In this document: positions 21,495 to 31,563 of the stretch, in pieces | How positions within the stretch are numbered: position 1 is the stretch's first letter | How the letters are laid out: each line of letters starts with the position of its first letter | NCBI GenBank assembly: GCA_007570785.1 | Contig: ML660201.1 | Location: 38,300,912-38,364,911 of the forward strand | Reading direction: 5' to 3' | DNA: 64,000 bases | From: Antilocapra americana | Lineage: Eukaryota > Chordata > Mammalia > Artiodactyla > Antilocapridae | Notes under the pieces: generated by a model | What the model was told of the DNA's origin: nothing | What the model saw: the letters and a program-made list of their open reading frames with translations, nothing else | Databases searched by the model: none | Translations under genes and position numbers: made by a program

Positions 21495-22030
21495 CCTAGG
21501 TTTACAATGAATGGTGAAGTAGACTTTGGTGGGGGTGCTGATTAGCATTCGGAAAAATTGTCTCAAGGTTACAGGTGAGTCAGTAAACCCATCTCGTTGA
21601 CTTATAAATTATAGGCCAATGGGTTCAACAGTCAGGTTTAGATTTAATTATTAAAGGATCTTGTTTTTTAACTTGAATGTATTTGAACCACAACCTATCA
21701 GGTAACCACAGTTCACTGCTCTCTTGATGAAAAGTTGCTGCACACTGTTAACATTCTTTCCCTGGCTGGGTAGCTGACTTCTGGTCTAAATTTTTGGTTC
21801 TAGGTTTTACGATTACGACCCCACCTTCTCAAGTCATGATCTCATTGCCATCAATATATCTAGAGAAAGAGTCCTCATCTTGTCAAAAACATATGGCCAG
21901 TTCCCAGAACTAACATCATCCGAGGCTGCCAGCAAATGATGTAATGAGACAACAGCAAAATGAGATACTTCCTTCCTTCCTCGCTCAGAGCTGCCAGGCC
22001 TCATGTGTAAAAAGCTGTTTGAGACTCTGT

Positions 22031-22066
<36 letters not shown>

Positions 22067-22634
22067 TCAGAGGAGATGTTCCTTTAGAACTATTCATTCA
22101 TTTTGAGAATTACTGCTGACATTCTTGAGGGTCCAGGCGCCTTTGAGGATGCACTCATCCCAAAGGGCATGCTCTTCAACTGTGGAGTGATTTGACTTGG
22201 GGAGTGGCTCAGGTAGGGCGTGAGGTTTTCTATTCCCTGATCAGGGTCAGACAGGGATGCTGATGGCAAAAGTCAGGCTAGAAAGGGTCCTAGAGGGATG
22301 CTCCTATTATATGATTTTCTCTGCTTTGCCCCTAAAACTGTATTAAGGCCTAGCAGATGGTGCATTCGATTTGGACCCACCATCTAGCAAGCCAGATGAG
22401 GCCCTGGCTGATATTAAATACTTATTCAGGATCTTCTGTAGCCATACTTGGCCTTGGACTGTCAGCTGCTGGGTGCTTAGTGGGCACCGGTGTCCTGGAA
22501 GCCACAGAGCAGGCATTCAATGAACTCACTTCACCCAAACCATAGAGTCAAGAGGACAGTAACATTGGTAATAATATTATTAATATGAGCAAGGAGTAAG
22601 AAGACATTTTTCAAAAATATATAAATCATATTAC
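21495..22634. other. Single-copy DNA with a compound microsatellite
   Basis: No interspersed repeat recognised. A (TC)n(AC)n microsatellite lies at 22030-22067. Confidence 0.5.
22030..22067. repeat. (TC)n(AC)n compound microsatellite
   Basis: About ten TC steps followed by about eight AC steps. Confidence 0.95.
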
Positions 22635-22770
22635 ATCACTTTCCTGTTCTGAAACCTCCAGTCTTCTCCCATTTATCTGAAGTAAAACCAACCTTCCCAT
22701 GAAGCCTGCAAAATCCAGCAGAACCTAGCCACCTCTTCCCTCCACCTCTCCAGTCTTACCTTTCTTCTTA
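22635..22770 (+). repeat. L2 LINE fragment
   Basis: The CTGTTCTGAAACCTCCAGTC, GAAGTAAAACCAACC and AAATCCAGCAGAACCTAGCC series matches the L2 block upstream of its 3' end. It is followed by an ancient L1; another L2-like piece at 23655 may be its continuation. Confidence 0.5.
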
Positions 22771-22774
22771 TGAT

Positions 22775-23088
22775 AGTCTTCTTGAGATAAAACTTATGTT
22801 CCATCCAATTCACCCATTTAGAAGATACATTTCAGTGGTCTTTAGTATGTTCACAGGTGTATGCAATCATCACCACCATTTTAGGTAGCTTCTATAACAC
22901 TAAAAAAGTAACACTGCATCTATTAGCAGTCATGCCTCGCTTCTCCTGACCTCACAGACCCAGATGACCAGTGATCTACCTTTTGCCTCTATAGATTGAC
23001 TTATTATGGACATTTCATATAAATGGGCAGTATGGGGTCTTGTGTGACCATCATTCATTTAGCATGATGTTTCTAAGGTTTGTCAGTG

Positions 23089-23135
<47 letters not shown>

Positions 23136-23652
23136 TGTGTGTATCTCAATACTTCATTTCTCTTTGTAGCTGAATGATATATTCCATTGTAGGAATATAC
23201 AATATTTTGTTGATTCATTCATCAGTTGATGACATTTAGGCTGTTTCTATTTTTTGGCATTATGAATAGTGCTGTTGTGAACACTTACGAATATCATTGT
23301 ATCTGGACATACATTTTCATTTCTCTTGGATATATACCTAGGCATGGTATTTACTGAGTTATATAGGAACTCAGTGTTTAAACTTTTCATCAATTCGGGG
23401 AAATTCTCATCCATTATTTGTTCATATGTTCTTTCTGCCCCTTTTATTCTGTTTTCCTCTGGGACTTCCAAAATACATATGTTCAAATCACTTGGGATTT
23501 CATCAAAATGAGAAGTTTTTTCCTCGAGGAGACCATCAGGAAAATGATAAGGACTGTTTTCCAAGGTGGATGCACCACCTTGCATTCTCACAGCTGTATA
23601 GGCAGGTTCCCATTTCTCTACAGCCTCACCTACATTATCTACTGTCACATCC
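22775..23652 (-). mobile_element. Ancient L1 (L1M-type) 3' region
   Basis: In reverse orientation: ATCCAATTCACCCATTTAG, CATTTCAGTGGTCTTTAGTATG, GCAATCATCACCACCATTTTAG, GGACATTTCATATAAATGG, GAATGATATATTCCATTGTAGG, TTGATTCATTCATCAGTTGATG and TTTTCCAAGGTGGATGCACC. It contains a (GT)n microsatellite and a foreign-looking 113-bp patch (23385-23506). No coding frame survives. Confidence 0.88.
23091..23142. repeat. (GT)n microsatellite
   Basis: About 26 GT units with one TAT interruption near 23128, inside the ancient L1. Confidence 0.97.
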
Positions 23653-23654
23653 AG

Positions 23655-23832
23655 CCTCTAATGTCTATCCCCCACCGCGTCCCCTTGCCCCCTCAACCCA
23701 GTCACTTTTCTCAGCATGTGTCAGCATCCCTAATTATTTTTCTAGGCAGTCTCCCCTCCTGGATTTGCCCGGTGCTTAAAACAGACTGACACCAAGTGGG
23801 CATGCAGTAAATATTTGTGCAATGAATAAAAA
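23655..23832 (+). repeat. L2 LINE 3' end
   Basis: Ends with GGCATGCAGTAAATATTTGTGCAATGAATAAA, the decayed L2 3' terminus, and is preceded by L2-like CCCGGTGCTTAAAACAG. Confidence 0.55.
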
Positions 23833-23959
23833 AAAATACTACTAATGTTTTAACTAGTATTTAATAGCATTAAATATTGCTAATATTTATCAGAATTGCT
23901 AAGAAATATTACTGTTGACTACTAAGAAGTATGTATACTGTTCATTATTCAGGCTAATG

Positions 23960-24075
23960 TTTCTGTAAGTGTTTAGCACATGCCACACCCAGGGTAAGAC
24001 TTTCCACAGGCTGCTCAGTTAATCTTTGCAATAGTGTGACATCACAGAAGACTGCCTACTTCCATTTTCCTCATT
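23960..24075 (-). repeat. MIR-like fragment
   Basis: GTGTTTAGCACATGCC, CAGTTAATCTTTGCAATAG and CTTCCATTTTCCTCATTTCC in reverse MIR order; diverged. Confidence 0.45.
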
Positions 24076-24202
24076 TCCATCTGCACTACCAATACAAACA
24101 AGGACAATAATACCATAAAGTAATAACAATATTTATTTTTAAAGATCGACAAATTTAAACTGCACTCATTGTTCCACCCTTGGGACTTTTCTAGTGGGAG
24201 AA

Positions 24203-24405
24203 GTATTAGTCGCTCAGTCATGTCTGACTCTGCAACCCCATGGATTGTAGCCGACCTGGCTCCTCTGTCCATGGGATTTTCCAGGTAAGAGTACTGGAGT
24301 GGGGAGCCATTCCCTTCTCCAGGGGATCTTCCTGACCCAGGGGTTGAACCTGGGTCTCCCGCATTGCAGGTGCGTTCTTTACCATCTGAGCCACCAGGGA
24401 AGACC
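24203..24405 (-). mobile_element. Bov-tA SINE
   Basis: Complete reverse-oriented Bov-tA ending on the plus strand with GAGCCACCAGGGAAG. A possible imperfect duplication is TTCTAGTGGGA before and TTCTAGTTGGA after. Confidence 0.93.
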
Positions 24406-24419
24406 TTCTAGTTGGAAAC

Positions 24420-25100
24420 TGCACTGAACCACAGTGATTTTGGCCCCAGTCCTCGTCTTCACCTCCCTGAAGAAGGAAATTCTAGTGGAGAGCAAAGCTC
24501 ACTCACCAGGGAGATGTTTCGAATTCAATTTACCAGGGCAAGTAATACTGGTTATTGCACCTGACATGATGCCTGCCCTTTCCTCCTCAAGGAGGCTCTG
24601 TGGTGACACAAGGTAATTGCCCATTTCCTCTCGGGGTCCTGGAGTTATGCAGACAGGCTGCAGCAAATCTCCTGTTATCTTCTGATAGCTTCTCTAAGAG
24701 CTGGCCAATTACCTTCTCCTGTGTGTCAGCTTCTGGGATGTTGGTTAACTTGATTTTTTTTTCCTCAAAAAAGTTACATCTTGGTTTTGAGAGGGTCTCA
24801 GCTTTAAACCTGGTAATTTTCTATGACATTACCTTCCCATGCCCACTTCCTGAGGAGTATCCCAGAATGTTCACGTATATAGTAACTAGTGCACATTCCC
24901 TTGGTTCAAGGGTCTCTGCAATTCTAACCACTGTTTTCATAGCAACAATGTTCATTTCTATGTCCTTGTATTAACAGTAACTCTGAAGAGTGTACTTGGA
25001 ATGATCTAACTTTAAAAACATGCTCTTCAGGTTCTCTGGCATCCTCAAAACTCACTTAAAGGTTTCTGAAACACTTCAAAGAGATGGGGAAGGGAGCTCA
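24420..25100. other. Single-copy DNA
   Basis: No recognised repeat. A 124-codon open frame at 24600-24974 has no ATG start and no recognisable domain. Confidence 0.5.
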
Positions 25101-25104
25101 TACT

Positions 25105-25535
25105 TTAGTCTGAAGCTGTCAGTAGAACTTTCTGGATGATGGAAATGTTCTATATTTGTACTGCACAGTACAGTAGCTGGAGCTTCCCAGGTAGTGCAGT
25201 GGTAAAGAATTTGCCTGCCAGTGAAGGAGGTGCAAGAGATGTGGGTTTGATCCCTGGGTCAGGAAGATCCCCTGGAGGAGGATATGGCAACCCACTCCAT
25301 TATTCTTGCTGGGAAAATCCCATGGACAGAGGAGCCTGGTGAGCTACAGTCCATGGAGACGCAGAGTCGGACACGACTGAGCAACTTAGCACAAACACAC
25401 ATCCAGTAGCCACCAGCTATAATTGGCTTTGAGCCATTGAAAAGTGGCTAGTGTGACTGAGGAAGTACATTTTAAATTTAATTTTATATAGCTGCAAGTG
25501 GCCAGGGGGTCGGGTAGAGGGTACTGTAGTAGAGA
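25105..25535 (+). mobile_element. hAT (Charlie-type) DNA transposon interrupted by a Bov-tA
   Basis: Left part GTAGAACTTTCTGGATGATGGAAATGTTCTATATTTG and right part TAGCCACCAGCTATAATTGGC, GAAAAGTGGCTAGTGTGACTGAGG are the two halves of the CAGTGCTGTCCAATAGAA-type hAT. The SINE at 25180-25395 separates them, giving the order of insertion. Confidence 0.8.
25180..25395 (+). mobile_element. Bov-tA SINE nested in the hAT element
   Basis: Head GCTTCCCAGGTAGTGCAGTGG, B-box-like GGTTTGATCCCTGG, BovA unit ending GAGTCGGACACGACTGAGC. A short duplication (CAGTAGC, with flanking similarity) marks both sides. Confidence 0.93.
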
Positions 25536-25689
25536 GCTCAAGTCTAGAGCATCAGAGGGCGCGGATTTCTGACAGAGTTGCTTCACATTCACAGCTGCCT
25601 GCAGGGTGTGAAGTAACAGTGAGGTGTTTTTTCCTCAGCAACCTCTGGAGACCAGCTGGGCGTTGTCAGTGATGATGGCGGTCACAGTA

Positions 25690-25850
25690 CAATGTATGTG
25701 GAACTTTCACACAATCTCACTTAAGTCTTCACAAAAATCCTGTGAGTTGGGCACTATCCCCATTTAGAAGAGAGTAAGGAGTGTGATCGATTGACCAAGG
25801 TCACGGAGGTTTTTGGTCTCAAAAGTCTCTGTGCTGTAGTGCTATGCTCA
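25690..25850 (-). repeat. MIR SINE
   Basis: TCTCACTTAAGTCTTCACAA, ATCCTGTGAGTTGGGCACTATCCCC and GACCAAGGTCACGGAG in reverse MIR order. Confidence 0.7.
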
Positions 25851-26039
25851 CTTTTTGGCAGTTTTTCAATTTTACAAACACTCACCAAGCAAGACTGTCC
25901 CAGGTCCTAGACAGCTGCAGCCTAATAGGAAGGAGGAAACGGGAGCCCCTGTTCAGGTGAGAGGGCTCTGATAATGAAGAACAGAGTCGGAGGAGAAGGA
26001 AGGACAGATACCCTGAAGGACACGGCTCCACCACCACTG

Positions 26040-26235
26040 GCTGGGCACTGGACTCAGGCTTTATGTTCGCCCCATTTGTTCCTCATGATAATGCTCTGCG
26101 AACAGTATTTCATCCCCATTCTCCAACTGAGAAGAGGAAGGCTCTGAGGGTTTATGTAACTTGCTATGATTTGTCCTACTTATATAAGTGGTAGGAACAT
26201 GATCCAGCCCATGTGTTTCCAGACAGCCCCTACCA
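26040..26235 (-). repeat. MIR SINE
   Basis: TCATCCCCATTCTCCAACTGAG, GGCTCTGAGGGTTTATGTAAC and the tRNA-derived CATGTGTTTCCAGACAG segment in reverse orientation. Confidence 0.65.
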
Positions 26236-26554
26236 AGTAAATGACCAGAGCCAGATAAAACTGGGGCAGAAATGGGAACACAGTGGAGTCATGCTCATCA
26301 TCAGCAAGACCACACAAATGCTAGTGCCATCTTCAATTCTCCCGAGATTCTCTTCCACGCTATCCACTTGAACACTAAGGCTCCAGATTCCAGGACTCAA
26401 GGACTTTCATTCTTATTAAAATTCTGGGACCAATGGTCTCAGGACTGTGGTAAGCACAGGAGAGGGACCAGCAGAGCCTATGTGACGGACACTTCAGATC
26501 TGTCTTGCAGGAAAAGAGAGAAGTCTGGTGCTGTCCTTGCTAAGACCTGGAATC

Positions 26555-26915
26555 CTAGAGTGGGTGCTGGAGAAGACTCTTGAGAGTCCCTTGGACTGCA
26601 AAGAGATCAAACCAGTCAGTCCTAAGGGAATCAACCCTGAATATTCATTGGGAGGACTGAAGCCAAAGATGAAGCTCCTGTACTTTGGCCACCTGATGTG
26701 AAGAGCTGACTCATTGGAAAAGACCCCAATGCTGGGAAAGATTGAAGGCAGGAGGAGAAGGGGATGACAGAGGATGAGATGTTTGGATGGCATCACCAAC
26801 TCAATGAACATGAGTTTGAGCAAGCTCTAGGAGATGGTGAAGGTCAGGGAAGGCTGGTGTGCTGCGGTCCATGGCGTCACAAAGAGTCACACGAGACTGA
26901 GCGACTGAACAAAAT
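26555..26915 (+). mobile_element. BovB LINE 3' end, truncated
   Basis: Starts in the last part of BovB ORF2 (GGTGCTGGAGAAGACTCTTGAG, GTCCCTTGGACTGCAA) and runs to the 3' end GAGACTGAGCGACTGAAC. It covers about the last 360 bases with no complete reading frame. Confidence 0.93.
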
Positions 26916-27239
26916 GAACAACAGCAGACCAGAGGACGACACATCCGGCCCCTGCACACCCCCACCCAAAGGCACTGTATCAAAACCAGAGGCCATCGAC
27001 TTGTCCCACCTCAGAGCGCCATTGGGGCCAAGGCTTTACAAAGTGAGAAGGCAAAGAGGACAAAGAGAACCATGAGGAAGGGAGAAGCAGAAGAGGCAGC
27101 TGCCACCGCAGGGGCTCCCGTCTGGCCACGCGGCCCTAACAAGAGAAACACTGGTCCCTGTGGCAAGAACTCACACGCAGCACACGGCCCAGTTCCTGCA
27201 ACACTCCCAACCTTGCCACCCGCCTCAGTTACTTGGCTT
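26916..27239. other. Single-copy DNA
   Basis: GC-richer than its surroundings but not a CpG island; no recognised repeat or exon. Confidence 0.5.
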
Positions 27240-27430
27240 GAGTTCTAGTCTTGAGTCTCACCTTAAATGCTGCTGCCTCTGAGAAACCTTCCTTGTTCCT
27301 CATTCCTATTTTTATGCCCTTCCTCTCTCCTCCCTTGGCTCTTTCCTCCTCCTACCAGTTGATCTATCTGTTCCCTCCTGGAGACGATAAGCCCATGGAG
27401 GACAGGAGACTGAACCCGGTGAGCCTTCCA
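27240..27430 (+). repeat. L2 LINE fragment
   Basis: CTCACCTTAAATGCTGCTGCC, TCTGAGAAACCTTCCTTG and CGATAAGCCCATGGAGGACAGG are consecutive L2 3' blocks. Confidence 0.6.
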
Positions 27431-27464
27431 GTGTCTCTCAGGAAGTAATAACGTTAACGATTAG

Positions 27465-27725
27465 GACCCTGGTAAGAATGAACATTTCCTGAGTGATGAC
27501 TATGGGTCAAACATGGTTCTGAGCATTTTGTAAGTTTTAACTAATTTCATTTTTACAGCAACTCTGTGAGGTAGGTACTATTACTATCTTCATTCTACAG
27601 AAGAAAAAAGTGAAGCACAGAGAGGCAAATAAACTTGCTCAAGGAACACTGCTAGTAAGAAAGAGAAAGAGCTGAAAGTTGAACCTAGGCAGTCTGTGTA
27701 AAAACGCTTACTATTAAGCACTTCA
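27465..27725 (-). repeat. MIR SINE, near full length
   Basis: Reverse order is clear: GGTTCTGAGCATTTTG, CAGCAACTCTGTGAGGTAGG, CATTCTACAGAAG, GAAGCACAGAGAGGC, AAACTTGCTCAAGG and GAACCTAGGCAGTCTG. About 260 bases, close to a complete MIR. Confidence 0.82.
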
Positions 27726-28334
27726 CAAAACTGTTCAATATGCTATAGATTCCTGAACATATTGACCTACTCATTTACTTAAAATTTTATTGTGTAAAAA
27801 ATAAAAATATCAAGTCTAAACCATGAGAGAATGCCTCCTGGACTAGACAGAGAAGTGCCTGATGCTCTGTATACCTGTAGGCAGTTAGCAAATTCTCCAG
27901 CAGTCATTAGAGATAACAGCAAGTAATCCAACTTCTTATTTGCATAGGAAGTGCTATATTAATTGCTCTTAGTAAGCAATTTTAATCTTCCATATGAGCT
28001 TTACACATTCCCCTCCAGTGAACCATACATTTAGATACAGGATTAGGACAAATTCTTAAGTGTCCGCGGGGACAATTTTTGATTGGTAAAAGTAGGATTC
28101 TGGGTGAGACACAAGAAGACGTTGTGAGAAGGACCTAACAGAGGCCTGTGGTCATGTTGCACCCCTTCAACACCAGCAGTGTTTTGCTCTTTGAATGAAA
28201 ATAAACACATGCTTTAGTTAATCTTGATTCAGAAACTTGAAGACAACTCACAACCACTTGCCCCGGTGCCCAGGTTCAGGGATGACGAGTGTGTCGTGCA
28301 CAGACTGGACACCCACTCACATGGAGGGGTTTGG
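27726..28334. other. Single-copy DNA
   Basis: AT-rich; no recognised repeat, exon or RNA gene. Confidence 0.5.
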
Positions 28335-28815
28335 GGGGATGGCAGGTAGAACAATGGCCCCCAAAGATATGCTTGCCCTGATCCTTGGATCCTGTGACTA
28401 CGGTAGGCTACATGGCAAAGGTAATTGGGTTGCAGACGGAGTTAAAGTTGTGGATTGCTTATTATACCACACATTATCCAGATGAACCCGGGATAATCAC
28501 AGGATCATTCAGAGTGGAAGAGGGAGACAGGAGAGTAAGTCGGAGGCAGATGTGACTATGGACTAAAAGCAGGGAAGAGACACAACAGGGCTGACTCTGA
28601 AGATGGGAGGAGGGAGCCACTGGCCAAGGAAGGCAGGCAGCCTCTAGAGGCCGGAAAGTGTAAGGAAGTAGATCATCCAGGAAGGAAGGTAGCTCTGCCA
28701 ACATCCGGACGTTAGCCTAGGGCAGGGAGGCCCATGCTGCATTCTGAGACTGTAAGAAAATACATGCATGTTGTTTGAAGCCACTAAGCTGGTGGTAAGA
28801 GGAAACTGACATGGT
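28335..28815 (+). repeat. MLT1-like MaLR LTR
   Basis: AATGGCCCCCAAAGATATGC, CCTTGGATCCTGTGACTACGG, CATGGCAAAGGTAATTGGG, GATAATCACAGGATCATTC, GGCAGCCTCTAGAGGCCGGAAA and TTGTTTGAAGCCACTAAGC follow the MLT1 LTR order. No internal region; the tail past GGAAACTGACATGG is lost. Confidence 0.85.
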
Positions 28816-29930
28816 GTGAGGCGAGGCAGGGAGCTGAGACGGTCCAGCCTGGGAAGGTGACCGTCTGCAGGGCTCACCCTCCCCCGGCTGAGCGTCACAG
28901 ATGAGCCGGGTGTGCACTGCGAAGCACCCTTCCTGCCACTCAAGGGCCTTTCTCAAGATTTGGGTGCAAAATAAAAGGTATAAAGTGTATTTTCCAAAAC
29001 AGGTTGAGCCCTCTACATCACAGAGACAATTTAACACAAAACCAAAGCAACAATTACCACCTACCCCCCTCTTCTGATTCAGGTAGGTGGGATTCTTGAG
29101 ACCTAAAGTGCCCAGGAAAGGTTTCTTTCCCTCTTTCGCTCTGCCTAGTAGACAGCTTTGGGACACGCTCAGGGTCCTCGCTAGTGGCAGCATCCCTTTC
29201 CTCCCCTGTGTCCTCACTCCAGGCCCCGTGAGACCGTGTGAAGAAGCCCAGGCTTATAGTCAGGGGAGGGCAGAGTCCACGGAGGACACTCATGCAGCTG
29301 GCCAGTTCTCAGGGGAAGGTTCAGACGGTTTTTTAACCGGGCTCTGTTTAGAGATGAAGACAGACTTAATGGAGGAGAGTCTGCTGCTCTCTGACCTTGG
29401 CTGTGTGCTTTTCTCCATCTCCTGTCAAGCTGAGCAGGAAAAACAAACAATCGCTGATGAGCTGGAACATGAGAATGGAAAGGGCAGACGGCAATGAGCT
29501 AACTCCGAGGTGAGGCTGAATCGAGTCCTAGGAAACGCAGCTCTATTACAACCACCCGGAGGAAAGAGGGACATATTTCCAGAGGGTTTTAAAGACAAAC
29601 ATGGTTTTCAAGCTTCAGGGACTGAAGTGTGAGGGCAGGCATGTCTGTGAGTTGCGTGATCTGGGGCCAGTTTATTCAGCCCCGAGGAGCCTGTCTCATC
29701 AGCTCCAGGGGAGTGGTTACTAACCTGGCCAACTGATGGTGATGGGGTTTTCTGAGAAGGCTTCTCTGCAGCCAAGAGCAGAGGCCCATTGCCACTGGCT
29801 TAGCTCAAGAGGGGTCCATGCAGGTGATGTGAAGACATTTATAGAGCCTCTCAACACCTGACAGAAGCTCTGACCAGCTCATCTCAGATTCTGGTTCATT
29901 CCAGGACCTACCTACCCAGAATCTGCAAAA
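28816..29930. other. Single-copy DNA
   Basis: No recognised interspersed repeat. Long overlapping frames on both strands (136 codons at 29087-29497, 166 at 28717-29217) lack domain support and the second runs into the MLT1 LTR. Confidence 0.5.
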
Positions 29931-29933
29931 CCT

Positions 29934-29952
29934 TTTATTTATTTATTTATTG
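29934..29952. repeat. (TTTA)n short tandem repeat
   Basis: About five TTTA units. Confidence 0.85.
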
Positions 29953-30088
29953 GATTAATCTTTTAAAGGATTTCTTTCTTTTTAAAATACTGAGCTAGTC
30001 AGCATACAACAAAGTGCCTAAAACATAAATGTGTGGTTCAGTGAATTTTTACACACACCGATATAACTACCACCCACAGCAAGATACC

Positions 30089-30273
30089 CACTGGGGTCAG
30101 CAAACTCAGACCTGTAAGCCAAACTGCATCTGCCACAGTTTTGTGAAAAATAGTTTTATCAGAACACAACCTCACTATGGTTTGTGTCTCGTCTACAGCT
30201 ATTCGGCTTCAGAGCCTGAAATCTTTACTAGCTGGCCCTTTAAGGAAGAAAAAAAAAAATCCGCCGACCCCTG
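30089..30273 (-). mobile_element. hAT DNA transposon (same family as 20465-20683)
   Basis: Starts GGTCAGCAAACTCAGACC, includes AGTTTTATCAGAACACAACC and CTAGCTGGCCCTTTAAGG, and ends CCGCCGACCCCTG. It is the reverse complement arrangement of the element near 20.5 kb, inserted into the ancient L1. Confidence 0.8.
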
Positions 30274-30495
30274 ACTGATGGCTCAGATGATAAAGAGTCT
30301 GCCTGCAATGCAGGAGACCCAGTTTGATCTCTGGGTCGGGAAGATCCCCTGGAGAAGGAAATGGCAACCCATTCCAGTATTCTTGCTTGGGGAAAATCCC
30401 ATGGATGGAGGAGCCTGGGGAGCCTGGCAGGCTCCAGTCCAGGGGTCGCAACGAGTCAGACACGACTGAGAGACTAACATGTTCGCGTTCACTGA
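30274..30495 (+). mobile_element. Bov-tA SINE
   Basis: Head GATGGCTCAGATGATAAAG, AGGAGACCCAGTTTGATCTC, BovA unit to AGACACGACTGAGAGAC. It abuts the hAT end, so the first bases of the head may be shared or lost. Confidence 0.93.
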
Positions 30496-30665
30496 CATAG
30501 AGGCGGCCCGATGTCTCTCCTCTATGGGTTCCCCCAAGATAACTACTCTTTCGACACATGTTACTGTAGCTTAGGTTTGCCTGTCTTGGACTTCATATGC
30601 GTGGAATATTGTAGTTTTTATTCACTCGGCACGACTGTGAGACTCATCCGTGTGCCGAAGCACTG

Positions 30666-31556
30666 CACTCTTGAGCATCACCGCGAATGCGACACTCAAG
30701 GCATCCTCCACTCTGTCCCACACAGCAGGCTGGCTCCTCTCCCTGACAGAAGGTGCTGCCCAGTCTCTGGCTCCACAGGCCCCCAGAGGCCCTCAGAGCC
30801 CCCTCTCTGCAGTGGTGTTTCTTCTGTCTGTCTGTCTGTCACTGTCTCCATCTCTCTCTCATCCACTTCTGAACCACAAATACCACTGAAAATCTGACCA
30901 GAGCTGGGGATCCTCTTCTCAGATAAATGCTTAGATAATGAAATGCTCAGCTAAAGATTAAATTTCATTCCTGTTGTTATTTTTTTACTTTTGTTCTCCC
31001 TGTGTCAGTGAAAGAGATGTCAGAAATCCATCTTGGATTCATGAAGACTTGTCTCTCTTAGAAAAACAAGTGGTGGGGGATAAGACCTTGTTATTAGTGT
31101 TAGCTTCATCTGAATGGTTAGGTGCAGGACATGTGCCCCTGTGGTGGGGGCAGAGGGGGTTTGACAGGGCACTCTGTGTTCTGAGGACCTCACTCAGGCG
31201 TTTGTGTCTCTTGGTAAATATGAGGACAGGACACTGACTCAGCCCTCTGGCAGCTACAGAGCCCTGAGGTTGGGAGCCTGGCTCTAAGGTTCTGCTCAGG
31301 TGCCCCCTGCAGGAACAGCACAAGCATCCTCAGAACAGAACAAAAATGGTGTCTGCTGCTTCCGGAGGGTGCCGGCTTCCACTGAGACTGCGTGGGGTGA
31401 GGAGTATTAGCAGCAGGTGAGCCAGTTTCCAGAGTTCTGCTGACTTAGATATGAGAACTGGACAGAGCCCATAAGACTCAGGAAACTTGTGGTTCTTCAT
31501 TGACTAAACAGTAAGGGAAACTTAAGAGGATGATAGTCAAACTTCAGCCAAAGAGG
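30666..31556. other. Single-copy DNA
   Basis: No recognised repeat other than a short (TCTG)n at 30823-30841. Confidence 0.5.
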
Positions 31557-31563
31557 TATGTGA

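Larger units (their letters stand above)
29960..30665 (-). mobile_element. Ancient L1 (L1M-type) 3' UTR, split by a hAT and a SINE
   Basis: The left piece (29960-30088: TCAGCATACAACAAAGTGCC, CAGTGAATTTTTACACAC, ATATAACTACCACCCAC) and right piece (30505-30665: AACTACTCTTTCGACAC, CTTAGGTTTGCCTGTC, TATTCACTCGGCACG, GACTCATCCGTGTG) are consecutive parts of a reverse L1M 3' UTR. Confidence 0.65.

Noticed and set aside
24600..24974. 124-codon hydrophobic-looking frame
   Set aside because: No ATG start, no domain, no splice context; the hydrophobicity follows from T-rich codons.
29087..29497. 136-codon plus-strand frame with an acidic C-terminus
   Set aside because: Opens at GTG, overlaps a 166-codon opposite frame that runs into an MLT1 LTR, and no domain is recognisable.
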